Positions 32,555 to 40,106 of a stretch of DNA of 64,000 bases are shown here, piece after piece (the first letter of the stretch is position 1; each line of letters begins with the position of its first letter). The DNA is from Elusimicrobia bacterium UBA5214 (GTDB taxonomy: Bacteria; Elusimicrobiota; UBA5214): assembly GCA_002412545.1 (NCBI GenBank), contig DHVG01000002.1, forward strand, positions 1 through 64,000, written 5' to 3'. Both the position numbers and the translations under genes were made by a program. The notes below the pieces were generated by a model. That model was not told the origin of the DNA and ran no database searches. It saw only the letters and a list, made by a program, of their open reading frames with translations.

Positions 32555-33442
32555 TTAGAATCTAAGTCTAAATACTGCTTTGCCGTAGACTCCATTGAGA
32601 TTGAAAGTTGGGCTGTAGTCATATTCCCAACTCATCCCAGGATTTGTTGATGCTGTTTTTATTTCTCTTCCACTCGTGCTCACTTTTCCACTTCTCAATC
32701 CACCTCCGACGCTAACAGAAACATTTTTTCCCAATTCATATGTCAAATCAACTTCTCCTGAAAATCCTGTTGCCTTTCCAGAACAAGATGCATTGCGCCA
32801 TTGTGTGTAGAATGGTGAAGAAGTGTTTGGGAAAGACCTTGCAAAAGTTATGTTTGCATTTCCATCAACATTATAGAAATCAGCACTTAAGCTTCCACTA
32901 ACACTTATTTTATCACTCAATTTTTTCGTAACTTTAGCACCAATGCTTGGTTTTGATATTGTTGTTTTTTCATTTCTTATCACGTCAGTAAGCACCTTTC
33001 CGTAATAAGGCTCGTTTGATGTGTATGTTTTATTATAATCTGCGTTTGTTTTCCCTTTTTCAATACCCACATTAACATCAATGCTTAATTTTTTTTCTTT
33101 GTTTTTATAGAGTTCAAAATTAATTTTACCGCCAATCATTTGCAAGTTTTTTGCTTGCTCAAAATCTTGCCATGGTTGTTCTAAATATTGTTTAAAATAA
33201 GGTGTTGCAAAAGAATCACTATATTGTTTTAAAAATTCCTTGTTCAGCTCAGGCTTGCCATAGCTGTAAGAAGCCTCTATGCTTATCCTATCGAGAAGGC
33301 TTTTGGAAAAACTTTTCTTTTCCTCTGCTCTTGCCTCTGATGTTATTAATGTTGTTGTTAATAATGCTGGAATTATTAACTTTCTGCCTTTCTCCTTGAC
33401 TTCTTTTTTTATTTTCTCTAGCAACTTATCAATGTTTCTCAT
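32555..33442 (-). CDS. Exported beta-barrel-like protein
   Basis: A 295-residue protein: charged start, a hydrophobic signal-like segment (KLIIPALLTTTLITSEARA, about 21-39), then many alternating strands (ISIEASYSYG, KLSIDVNVGIEKG, ISVSGSLSADFY, VSVSVGGGLRSG) and a terminal AVFRLRF ending in Phe. This looks like an outer-membrane barrel, yet the gene has a textbook archaeal BRE/TATA promoter and an AAGGAGG ribosome site. Either the strands form a soluble or S-layer-linked barrel, or a bacterial gene was taken over by an archaeal promoter. Confidence 0.65.
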   Translation of the reverse strand: MRNIDKLLEKIKKEVKEKGRKLIIPALLTTTLITSEARAEEKKSFSKSLLDRISIEASYSYGKPELNKEFLKQYSDSFATPYFKQYLEQPWQDFEQAKNLQMIGGKINFELYKNKEKKLSIDVNVGIEKGKTNADYNKTYTSNEPYYGKVLTDVIRNEKTTISKPSIGAKVTKKLSDKISVSGSLSADFYNVDGNANITFARSFPNTSSPFYTQWRNASCSGKATGFSGEVDLTYELGKNVSVSVGGGLRSGKVSTSGREIKTASTNPGMSWEYDYSPTFNLNGVYGKAVFRLRF

Positions 33443-33478
33443 TTTTGCCTCCTTGCTCGTTATTACTAAGAAATGGTG

Positions 33479-33496
33479 CTTTAAATACTTTTCGGT
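33479..33496 (-). promoter_or_regulatory. Archaeal BRE/TATA promoter
   Basis: Minus-strand ACCGAAAAGTATTTAAAG, centred 42 bp before the ATG at 33442. A short leader with AAGGAGG follows, so this is not leaderless. Confidence 0.7.
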
Positions 33497-33500
33497 CGAC

Positions 33501-33716
33501 CTACGCGTGCTTCAAAAAATCTTCTCTTGATATTCCTGCATCCTTCAGGATTGCTGAAAAAGTTCCTTTTGCGAGTTCCTCATGTAATGGAACAGTTATC
33601 ATTACGACATCGTTTGTCAGCGTGACATGTGAGCCTTCTCTGCCAAGGATTCTGAAGCCAAAATGTTTCGTAAGAATTTTTATCAACTTGAAACCAGAAA
33701 TGACAGGAAGCTTCAT
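33501..33716 (-). CDS. hicA: HicA-type mRNA interferase toxin
   Basis: A 71-residue protein with the HicA dsRBD-like fold: PVISGFKLIKILTKHFGFRI, the catalytic-region REGSHVTLTND with the conserved His, and VPLHEELAKGTFSAILKDAG. It would cut mRNA when freed from its antitoxin. The ATG at 33716 overlaps the stop of the hicB-like gene (ATGA). The usual bacterial order is hicA first; here the antitoxin comes first. Confidence 0.85.
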   Translation of the reverse strand: MKLPVISGFKLIKILTKHFGFRILGREGSHVTLTNDVVMITVPLHEELAKGTFSAILKDAGISREDFLKHA

Positions 33717-33925
33717 GCTTTTACTGGAATTATCTTGCCAAGCCAAATTTTCACTTTTCGATATCTCAGTAAGTAATCAGTCATGCATCTAAGATGAAGT
33801 TGCAGTGCCTCTCTGAAGTTTTCTTTTGCTTCCGTCGAGTTTTTGCCCTGGGTGGTTATTCTTAATTCTGGGCATCTTGCTATGTAAAACTTGCCTTCTC
33901 TCCACATTTCAAAAGATAGATTCAT
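33713..33925 (-). CDS. hicB: HicB-type antitoxin
   Basis: A 70-residue partial RNase-H-fold protein: FEMWREGKFYIARCPELRIT, TQGKNSTEAKENFREALQLH, matching the HicB N-terminal domain. The C-terminal DNA-binding domain of long HicB proteins is absent, so autoregulation would need the complex or another protein. The ATG at 33925 lacks a strong ribosome site; a TTG lies five codons upstream. It is coupled to hicA by a 4-bp overlap. Confidence 0.8.
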   Translation of the reverse strand: MNLSFEMWREGKFYIARCPELRITTQGKNSTEAKENFREALQLHLRCMTDYLLRYRKVKIWLGKIIPVKA

Positions 33926-33989
33926 GCTGATATCAGGCAATCTGGATTTATAAACTTAACGCTTCGGATTTTCAGACAAATAGATTTAT

Positions 33990-34065
33990 TCTCGTCGAGA
34001 TAAAATCAAGGGTATTTAAATCTTATACCGAAAGTGTTGCTATGTTTTTTCGCTTCTCGTCGAGA
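33990..34065 (-). promoter_or_regulatory. hicBA promoter between two palindromes
   Basis: TCTCGTCGAGA occurs twice as an exact 11-bp palindrome, at 33990-34000 and 34055-34065. Between them the minus strand carries TTTCGGTATAAGATTTAAATA (34033-34013), the TATA promoter type shared with 11409, 40501 and 59275. The palindromes are good operator candidates for the toxin-antitoxin pair. Confidence 0.65.
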
Positions 34066-34080
34066 GGAAGTATCGTCTTT

Positions 34081-34761
34081 TTATCGCTTGTAGAGTCTAT
34101 CAACAGCTTTCTGAGCCTCTGCGTCTATGACGTGCGTGTAAACTTCTGTTACTCTGACAGAAGAATGTCCCATTTGTTCTTGCACGAGCCTTAAGTTGTG
34201 ATTGCTTGCCTCGTAGAGAAAGACACCGTAAGTATGCCTGAGGCAATGTATTGAAAAATGCTCGTCAATGCCCGCAATTCTTAGGCATCGCTTGAATGCT
34301 TTCTGAAGTGCTCTTTTTGTGAGATGATTTCCGGTGCTCGAGGTTAGCAGAAAAGCATCTTCGCCTATGTCATGCGCATTTCTGCTTTTCCATTTTAAAA
34401 ACCATCGACAATAATTTTTGAACTGCTTATTGATGCGGACAGCTCTTTTCTTTCCACCTTTACCTCTTTGCACGATTAACGAGGATTGTCCTTTTGCTAT
34501 CAGCAGATCAGGACATTTGAGGTTAGCCATTTCCTCTACTCTGAGTCCGGTATTCAGGCCAAGCTCGATCATGAACCAATTTCTTACTGGAACGAACCCG
34601 TTTCGTTTTAGGGCAAATTCTTTTTCTTTCGTGCAGGCAGTTCTCAGTTTTCTAACCTTTTCCAGGGTGAGATACTTGCTCTCGTCTATGACCCAGGCAA
34701 ACCTATTCCTTTTCTGCTTTTTTGGAAAAAGTTCAGCTTTCGCCAGTTGGATGAACTTCAT
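34081..34761 (-). CDS. Short tyrosine recombinase
   Basis: A 226-residue recombinase with only a brief N-terminal part before the catalytic domain. Catalytic residues: Arg in TGLRVEEMA, Lys in RGKGGKKRA, HxxR in HCLRHTYG, His in MGHSS and Tyr in EVYTHV. It lacks most of the core-binding domain of normal integrases, like some phage and plasmid resolvase-like members. A BRE/TATA promoter 26 bp before the ATG gives a leaderless archaeal transcript. It is the third tyrosine recombinase of the window. Confidence 0.9.
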   Translation of the reverse strand: MKFIQLAKAELFPKKQKRNRFAWVIDESKYLTLEKVRKLRTACTKEKEFALKRNGFVPVRNWFMIELGLNTGLRVEEMANLKCPDLLIAKGQSSLIVQRGKGGKKRAVRINKQFKNYCRWFLKWKSRNAHDIGEDAFLLTSSTGNHLTKRALQKAFKRCLRIAGIDEHFSIHCLRHTYGVFLYEASNHNLRLVQEQMGHSSVRVTEVYTHVIDAEAQKAVDRLYKR

Positions 34762-34782
34762 GATGAAGTGAAGAAAGAAAAG

Positions 34783-34800
34783 CTATTTAAGATTTTCGGT
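34783..34800 (-). promoter_or_regulatory. Archaeal BRE/TATA promoter
   Basis: Minus-strand ACCGAAAATCTTAAATAG, TATA centre 26 bp before the ATG at 34761. Confidence 0.75.
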
Positions 34801-34980
34801 GAGTTAAAGGCTAAAAGACTAAAATTTTGAGGAATGAAAATTTAGGTAGTAAGAAATAATGGATTCGTGAAGGTGAGGAAGGAAGTAACCAATGACGATA
34901 ACGACCTCATGTCTTTACCAAATCAGTTTATCAAGGTTAATTTTTACGTAGAGGAATGTAGTGGCATGCAGATAGTGGGG

Positions 34981-35018
34981 AGAAAAACAAAAATAAAAAG
35001 GTTCGCCTCTCTGGCGAA
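34981..35018 (-). terminator. Hairpin plus T-rich tract
   Basis: On the minus strand TTCGCC (35018-35013) and GGCGAA (35007-35002) form a stem with loop AGAGA, followed by CCTTTTTATTTTTGTTTTTC. It ends the leftward set that begins near 36948. The stretch 34801-34980 shows nothing else. Confidence 0.65.
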
Positions 35019-35073
35019 AGACGAACACTCGTTATTATAGCAGAAGGGAATTACTTGTCAAGTTCTTGCCTTC

Positions 35074-35241
35074 TCAAATCAAATCGTCCTGACGCAAAGT
35101 CTTGAATTTACCGGAGTTTCTTGATGCCTGGGTAATTTTGTTGTCAATCAGAACGTCAAGAGCGAGAAGAAAACTCTTGTCGCATCTCTTGCCGATTTCT
35201 TTCACTTTCTGCTTTACTTGTTTGACCTTTACGTATTTCAT
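35074..35241 (-). CDS. Small histone-fold-like protein
   Basis: A 55-residue basic protein: VKQVKQKVKEIGKRCDKSFL, then a central helix LLALDVLIDNKITQASRNSG and the end KFKTLRQDDLI. The helix-strand-helix pattern and the TLRQDDL end resemble single histone-fold proteins (compare TVMPEDL of archaeal histones) and small bacterial relatives. It may bind DNA as a dimer. No ribosome site is strong. The link to histones is by pattern only. Confidence 0.5.
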   Translation of the reverse strand: MKYVKVKQVKQKVKEIGKRCDKSFLLALDVLIDNKITQASRNSGKFKTLRQDDLI

Positions 35242-35268
35242 AATCTATACCTCCGCATTTTTCTGCTT

Positions 35269-35517
35269 TTAAAGGACGTCTTCAAAGAATTCTGCATTCA
35301 GGAAATCCTCAAGATGCCAATCTAAAATCAGCTCGCCAAGAGTCAAGCCGGGCCTGAATCCTTTGTCGACCGAAGACATTTTAAGATTAGAGCCAATCTT
35401 TCCCTTGTTCAGTTCATCAATGGTCTTTGCAATTTTGGCAATCACATCCGCAGGAATTGGCGGATATGCATTGCAAGTCAAATGATTCAGTAATTTCAGA
35501 TATTCTCTTGCTTCCAC
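35269..35517 (-). CDS. Hypothetical protein
   Basis: An 82-residue soluble protein starting at GTG 35517, with GGAG 8 bp upstream. It has a helical first half (EYLKLLNHLTCNAYPPIPAD) and an acidic end (DWHLEDFLNAEFFEDVL). No family recognised; part of the leftward set with DUF2958 and MoxR genes. Confidence 0.5.
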   Translation of the reverse strand: MEAREYLKLLNHLTCNAYPPIPADVIAKIAKTIDELNKGKIGSNLKMSSVDKGFRPGLTLGELILDWHLEDFLNAEFFEDVL

Positions 35518-35564
35518 ATTTTATCTCCTTTTCTCTAATTTAATGAAAGCATTTTCAGTGACGG

Positions 35565-35858
35565 CTATTTCTTCAATATCTGCGATATCGGCTTGGGCTG
35601 CCAGTAAAGGTCGCGTTCGATCCCAAGTCCCAAAGGTCCCTTAAGACTTTGAAGCTCCTTCAGGGAAAAATAACCGAATTCTTCTTCAAAGCCATGAACA
35701 AGGCCGAAGAATGTATCTTCTCCGTCATACTCAGTAACGTACCAGGTCCAATTGCTCCAGGGAGTGAAGAATTTAACCAAAGCAACTGGATCCTTTTGAT
35801 TCTCGGTTTCTCCAAGTTTGGGTAATTTCTCTAACAGTTCTTTCGTCATTAATTTCAT
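35565..35858 (-). CDS. DUF2958 family protein
   Basis: A 97-residue protein matching the DUF2958 pattern: LPKLGETE, then VKFFTPWSNWTWYVTEYDGE, FFGLVHGFEEEFGYFSLKEL and LGIERDLYW. The family is typical of plasmids, phages and integrative elements; its biochemical role is unknown. GAAAGGAG lies about 9 bp before the ATG at 35858. Confidence 0.85.
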   Translation of the reverse strand: MKLMTKELLEKLPKLGETENQKDPVALVKFFTPWSNWTWYVTEYDGEDTFFGLVHGFEEEFGYFSLKELQSLKGPLGLGIERDLYWQPKPISQILKK

Positions 35859-35871
35859 CTTTTTTCTCCTT

Positions 35872-36948
35872 TCATCTTTCATCAAGCAAAACAGAAGCAA
35901 GGTCCCTGAACAATTTCTCAGAGCCTTTTATTTTTTGCAAAATCGCGAGTTTCTGCACGTTTCTCTCTCCATCGTCGTCATATTCAATGAACTGATGACA
36001 GAAAAGAACCTTATAGTCACTCGTCAGCAATTCGAAAAAACTCATTATGTTTTGTCCGAACTTGATGATTTCTTTTTCCTTGAAGCGATTTACGTAGGAA
36101 GCAACTGACAGGACGATGGCAAAAATCTGGCTTCTGTCGTTGCCGTTGAACTTTGGCATTATTCCTTGCTCAACGACTGCTTTCGGGTCGATGTTGCGAA
36201 GATATTTGAACCATTCGAGAAAGAATTTCGTTGCGACCTCGCCGATTGTCGCAATGCCAATGGAGCGAATTACGTTTTCGTCGCTTACTTGTCTGATTGT
36301 GTCGGCAAAAGCATGAAGGCTTCTTGGAGTCGACCATGCCCTTATCCCTTCTTTCGGTTGCTGAACGAAGAATTCCGGGTTTGAGAGAACGAAACCAATG
36401 ATTCTTTCATCCAAATTGTTTGGCCTTGCAAAACGATAAGTCCATTCCTCAACGTCTGGCTTCAAGTCAAAATGCACGAATCTGTTCAAAAGTGGAGAGG
36501 GTATCGGCTGAGTGTAAGCAAGATCCTCTTCTCTGTTGCCAGATGCAATGAAATAAACGTCATCTGCGAATTTCAGAGGACCAATGCGATGGTCAAGAAC
36601 AATCTGCATTACCGGAATCTGCTGATAAGGTTTTGCGTGTGGCAAGTCCTCTATTGCTACTACAACAGGCCCTTTCTGCGGAATGAAACCTGTTCTGTAC
36701 AACACAATTTCCCTGCTTTGGTGATCAGGAACAGCAACTGCATAATCAAAAGGCTGCAAGAGAGGAGCGTCAAGGCATCTGAAATCACAATTCATTTTCT
36801 CGGCAACGTATCTTGCCAGTGCTGATTTGCCAATTCCAGGAGCACCCCAGACAAAAGGAACTCTTCCTGCCTTCAACACAGGCAGAATCAAGTCAACTAA
36901 TTCGTAAAAAGTCTTGCCATTGTCATAAATGCCTTCTTTTTCTGACAT
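35872..36948 (-). CDS. MoxR-like AAA+ ATPase
   Basis: A 358-residue ATPase. Walker A is VWGAPGIGKSALAR (about 36-49), Walker B VVVAIEDLPHA (about 93-103), sensor 1 FIASGNREEDL, and the arginine-finger region PSPLLNRFVHFDL. It belongs to the MoxR/RavA-like group that acts with VWA-domain partners; the DUF2201-type protein at 27738 is the probable partner although 7 kb away. GGAGGTG precedes the ATG at 36948. A double hairpin leader (36969-37054) may regulate it. Confidence 0.88.
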   Translation of the reverse strand: MSEKEGIYDNGKTFYELVDLILPVLKAGRVPFVWGAPGIGKSALARYVAEKMNCDFRCLDAPLLQPFDYAVAVPDHQSREIVLYRTGFIPQKGPVVVAIEDLPHAKPYQQIPVMQIVLDHRIGPLKFADDVYFIASGNREEDLAYTQPIPSPLLNRFVHFDLKPDVEEWTYRFARPNNLDERIIGFVLSNPEFFVQQPKEGIRAWSTPRSLHAFADTIRQVSDENVIRSIGIATIGEVATKFFLEWFKYLRNIDPKAVVEQGIMPKFNGNDRSQIFAIVLSVASYVNRFKEKEIIKFGQNIMSFFELLTSDYKVLFCHQFIEYDDDGERNVQKLAILQKIKGSEKLFRDLASVLLDER

Positions 36949-36968
36949 TTTTTTCACCTCCAGAAATT

Positions 36969-37003
36969 GAGGGAGTGCAAGGGGCGGCCCAAGACACTCC
37001 CTC
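36969..37003 (-). promoter_or_regulatory. Leader hairpin before MoxR gene
   Basis: GAGGGAGTG (minus strand, 37003-36995) is CACTCCCTC at the other arm (36977-36969): nine perfect pairs. The loop contains CAAGGGGCGGCCC on the plus strand, a 13-mer also found at 4125 in the bacterial-type part. It lies 21 bp before the MoxR ATG. Confidence 0.55.
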
Positions 37004-37009
37004 TGAATG

Positions 37010-37054
37010 AAAAAAGCAAGGGAATGATTGTATTGAATGATAATGCCCTTGCTT
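37010..37054 (-). terminator. Intrinsic terminator
   Basis: Minus strand AAGCAAGGG (37054-37046), a 23-nt loop, CCCTTGCTT (37022-37014), then TTTTC. It ends the two-gene set 37755-37085 before the MoxR gene. Confidence 0.6.
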
Positions 37055-37084
37055 TTCAGTATCGTTAAACTTCTTTTCTGTTTG

Positions 37085-37351
37085 CTATCTGACTACGACT
37101 TCCCTGTATTTCCTGAACCTTTCGTCAAAAACAACGGCAATTACCGGCTCGACAAGAGCATAATCCTTTTTATTTCCGAGCAATTTTTTTCTTTTTTGCT
37201 TTAATTCTTGAATACTTTCACTCCGGTAATAAAAGTCGTCTCCGTTGTTTGGATGAATCCAAAATCTGTATTCAGCCACTTTTCTGTGCCCGCCAAAATC
37301 TTTCAGTCTTCCTCCGGACAAACACAAAGCAGGAATTTTTTTGTTCTTCAT
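37085..37351 (-). CDS. Hypothetical protein
   Basis: An 88-residue basic protein; WIHPNNGDDFYYRSESIQEL in the middle looks like a small alpha/beta fold. Its ATG overlaps the stop of the upstream zinc-ribbon gene (ATGA type), so the two are coupled. No family recognised. Confidence 0.5.
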   Translation of the reverse strand: MKNKKIPALCLSGGRLKDFGGHRKVAEYRFWIHPNNGDDFYYRSESIQELKQKRKKLLGNKKDYALVEPVIAVVFDERFRKYREVVVR

Positions 37352-37755
37352 AGCCTTAATTCCTCACTTTCTTTTTCTTTCAAGACAAGATCCTGGTCTG
37401 CGTAAACATAACCTTTACAAACGTCAAACTTCACTAGCGGAACACCGTCACTTTCTTTCACGTAGACGTGAATGTTTCCTTTCTCGCTTATTTCGAAAAC
37501 CAGTTCATCGTGGTTTATTCCGAGTTCCTCGCAAAGCAGTCCGACCATCCAGTCAAAATTGAACGCCTCGACTTCTTCCAAGCCATTGCCGTTAAGCACT
37601 TGAACGAGATAAGAACATTCGTCATTTTGGGCGGTTTCGCAAAGGGGATTTTCGCAGAACGGGCATGCTCTTAACTCCTGTTCAAGTTCCTTGCAGACAA
37701 CGAAACTTTTTTCGCAATTGCTACAGGTAATTTCTGCTTCTGTTCCTGTGTTCAT
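37348..37755 (-). CDS. Zinc-ribbon protein
   Basis: A 135-residue acidic protein with an N-terminal zinc ribbon, ITCSNCEKSF and RACPFCENPLC, then an alpha/beta part without recognised motif. GAGGAGGAA precedes the ATG at 37755. First gene of a two-gene leftward set ended by the terminator at 37010. Confidence 0.55.
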   Translation of the reverse strand: MNTGTEAEITCSNCEKSFVVCKELEQELRACPFCENPLCETAQNDECSYLVQVLNGNGLEEVEAFNFDWMVGLLCEELGINHDELVFEISEKGNIHVYVKESDGVPLVKFDVCKGYVYADQDLVLKEKESEELRL

Positions 37756-37828
37756 GTTTTTGTTCCTCCTCAGTCTTGATTTAAACCTCCTTTTTTGTTA
37801 AAATAAGAAACATCATTTCTAAGTGAAA

Positions 37829-37844
37829 ACGAAAGACTTAAATA
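37829..37844 (+). promoter_or_regulatory. Archaeal BRE/TATA promoter
   Basis: ACGAAAGACTTAAATA on the plus strand. Transcription would start near 37866 and give about 115 nt of leader before the ATG at 37980. A 12-codon frame at 37876 lies in this leader. Confidence 0.5.
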
Positions 37845-37979
37845 GTAAATATTCCTTAAATCAATTGGAGATAAAATGGTAACGAACAAAGGTGGGGCAG
37901 GATCAACCAATTAAACACGTTAACAGATAGAACAAATTTCTTAGTATTATCATTTTGTTAGTTTTCTGTACATCAACAT

Positions 37980-38720
37980 ATGAATTTCTGGGTCATAATT
38001 GAAAGATTTCTTGCTCTGTATGGGCTATGTGAACTAGCACGGAGGTGGGGTAAGGAAGTTTTTAGAGCCACTTATGCTCCCTACTTGTATAGAAGATTTG
38101 GGATTAAACCGCCTGCTAGTTTTCTTATTTCGGAATCTTTCATCAATGTGGCAGTAGACGAACTTGGCCATGCAACAGCGAAAGTTGTAAGTGAGAATAT
38201 CTTCATAAAAAGCCCACACAAATGGGAATTGGTAGATGTTTTCTACGACAGCAAAGAAATCAGCAGAGATGCCAATACTCTAGGATACATGAGCAGTGAT
38301 AGCGAAGAACGAACGAGAAGGTGGAAAGGAAAAAAAGAATTAGCAATTTTCTGGAGACCAAAGCATACAATAATACCGTTGACGCGATATTGTCATGAAT
38401 TTTCCTGGGTTCCTTCATCCAAACTTAACGACCCTATCAATTACTGGGAAATTTACCCTATTGCTAAAACCGGCAGAGAATTGCTTACAGTAACTACTCA
38501 TCTACCGGTGGAAAAAGTTATCTGTTTCAGAAAGCCTTGGTGGTTGACTCGAGAGATGGATATATATCGTTATGCTCTAAGGGTGAAGGAAACACACTGT
38601 CAGCCTCCGAAGTTGCCCGAGCCGAATAAGATTACTTGGGAATTAACCGAGATAAAAGCCGGTAAAACATATACCTGTGTTTTTTTCCACGAGGGGTGGC
38701 AACAATATATCAGTAAGTAG
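37980..38720 (+). CDS. Hypothetical protein
   Basis: A 246-residue protein with a hydrophobic, possibly membrane-anchoring start (MNFWVIIERFLALYGLCELA) and a Trp/Tyr-rich beta body (YWEIYPIAKTGRELLTVTTH, ITWELTEIKAGKTYTCVFFH). The overall pattern suggests an immunoglobulin-like or jelly-roll fold of unknown role. It reads rightward between leftward sets and its end overlaps the convergent gene by 11 bp. Confidence 0.55.
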   Translation: MNFWVIIERFLALYGLCELARRWGKEVFRATYAPYLYRRFGIKPPASFLISESFINVAVDELGHATAKVVSENIFIKSPHKWELVDVFYDSKEISRDANTLGYMSSDSEERTRRWKGKKELAIFWRPKHTIIPLTRYCHEFSWVPSSKLNDPINYWEIYPIAKTGRELLTVTTHLPVEKVICFRKPWWLTREMDIYRYALRVKETHCQPPKLPEPNKITWELTEIKAGKTYTCVFFHEGWQQYISK

Positions 38721-38928
38721 TTTTTGTTCCTCCTCTCAACTTTTCAAGATATTCGAGAAGCTTTTTTGCTGTCTTCTCGTGTTTCCCAAAATCTTCACAC
38801 TTGCTCAAGTCTTCAATCAGGTTGGTCAGGTATTCAGATATGTTGTAACCTGCTTTCTTGATCTTGCTTGTTGTTAATGGAAACGGGACTTTTTGATGAT
38901 ACTCTTTCAAAACTTCCTTGACTTTCAA
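38710..38928 (-). CDS. Small helical protein
   Basis: About 72 residues, KVKEVLKEYHQKVPFPLTTS then ISEYLTNLIEDLSKCEDFGK, helical and charged. A TTG start at 38928 has AGGAGG 9 bp upstream; the longer frame from 38961 overlaps the previous gene. No family recognised. Confidence 0.45.
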   Translation of the reverse strand: MKVKEVLKEYHQKVPFPLTTSKIKKAGYNISEYLTNLIEDLSKCEDFGKHEKTAKKLLEYLEKLRGGTKTTY

Positions 38929-38944
38929 CTTGCCTCGCCTCCTT

Positions 38945-39415
38945 TCAATGCACGTCAACAAACAATCCCTTCAAGAGATTGTCCTCAACCCTATGACCAT
39001 CGTTCGTGTCGCCGACGACTTCTTCCCCAAATTGAATCATTTTTCCGTTTCTTGAAAAAGGAACGCACACTGAATAGATCCTGTCAGGCGTTCTTCCCAT
39101 GACGAGAATTGCCTCCTCTCTTCCCGGATGCTCCGAAGGAGGAATGACTTCGTTTTGATTTTCTATTTTTTCTTTTGGTAAGTACCACGCTTCAAAAACA
39201 GTTACGCAGGCATTAGCTCCATTTGCCTTTAGTAATTCACCTAAAGCATTAAACTTCGCTTTCTTCTCTTCATTGTCTTCAAATTTCATGTCGCAGACCA
39301 TGACATTGCCGTTCTGCAGGAAAGCAAAAACCACGGGCTCAACTTCCCCGTCAGTTAACAAAAACTCTTTTGCCTTTTCCTTGAGCGAATTTACTTGTTC
39401 AACGATGTTTATCAT
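38945..39415 (-). CDS. Hypothetical protein
   Basis: A 156-residue alpha/beta protein: EVEPVVFAFLQNGNVMVCDM, ANACVTVFEAWYLPKE, and EEAILVMGRTPDRIYSVCVP as regular strands. It resembles small plasmid proteins of unknown role in layout only. Second in a leftward set of four with short or overlapping junctions. Confidence 0.55.
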   Translation of the reverse strand: MINIVEQVNSLKEKAKEFLLTDGEVEPVVFAFLQNGNVMVCDMKFEDNEEKKAKFNALGELLKANGANACVTVFEAWYLPKEKIENQNEVIPPSEHPGREEAILVMGRTPDRIYSVCVPFSRNGKMIQFGEEVVGDTNDGHRVEDNLLKGLFVDVH

Positions 39416-39421
39416 ATCTTT

Positions 39422-39826
39422 TTACTCTCCTAATGTAATTGCTATTTTTTTCAGTTTCTCGTAAAGCGATTCTCTTGTTTCGTTACGCATTGCCTGTTCA
39501 AACGACTCAACATGACCTCTCGGACAAACGAATTTTTTCCTTTTTCTGTTCCATTTCAACTGCTGTCCGTTCTCGAAAACTGTTTTGTAATAATCGCCGT
39601 CAATCTCGTCGCATTTGTCACAGCCATTTCCTCCAAGCACTCGTTCAATCTTTGCCAGTTTCATCAACTCAACGCCAATTCCTGTAAGGCGTTTTTTCAT
39701 CAGCTTCACGAACATTTTGCAAATGCCATAATGCTTGCACTTTCCATCAGAGCATTTTGTTCCGCATCTTTCTTCCCTGAAGCCATTTTCAAGCAGACAT
39801 TCAAGAATTTCGTTCTTTTTGCTCAT
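39422..39826 (-). CDS. Cysteine-rich hypothetical protein
   Basis: About 134 residues with cysteine clusters CGTKCSDGKCKHYGIC (about 21-36) and CDKCDE plus a later CPRGH, enough for one or two zinc sites. GGTGATGG precedes the ATG at 39826. Its start lies inside the end of the upstream gene (26-bp overlap). Probably binds nucleic acid or protein; no family recognised. Confidence 0.55.
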   Translation of the reverse strand: MSKKNEILECLLENGFREERCGTKCSDGKCKHYGICKMFVKLMKKRLTGIGVELMKLAKIERVLGGNGCDKCDEIDGDYYKTVFENGQQLKWNRKRKKFVCPRGHVESFEQAMRNETRESLYEKLKKIAITLGE

Positions 39827-40106
39827 TTCCATCACCTTCCCTTTTTATTGCTATTTCCAGCAAGCTACAGGTTCCGTTTCCTGTGTCCCAAATCACAATC
39901 AACAAGCCCTTTTCTTCGTTTATGCCGAACCATGCTCTTTCGCCATACGCAGGAGCATGCCCATTCAAATATTCAAGCCCGAGCCTTTCACAAACATCAG
40001 AGTCCTCGGTAATTTTGTTCAACTTGAGAAACTTCCATCCTTTCTTTTTCAATTCTTTGATTGCATTCTTGTCCAGGACTTTTAAATTCTGTTCGTTTTC
40101 TGCCAT
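39801..40106 (-). CDS. Hypothetical protein
   Basis: A 101-residue protein: charged helix KNAIKELKKKGWKFLKL, then beta strands ERAWFGINEEKGLLIVIWDT. GGAGGTGATG precedes the ATG. First gene of a leftward set (40106-38710). The TTCGGTATAA-type promoter at 40501-40520 lies 390 bp upstream and points the right way. Confidence 0.5.
   Translation of the reverse strand: MAENEQNLKVLDKNAIKELKKKGWKFLKLNKITEDSDVCERLGLEYLNGHAPAYGERAWFGINEEKGLLIVIWDTGNGTCSLLEIAIKREGDGNEQKERNS

Noticed and set aside
37876..37914. 12-codon frame after the promoter at 37829
   Set aside because: Too short to call a gene; it may be only leader sequence.
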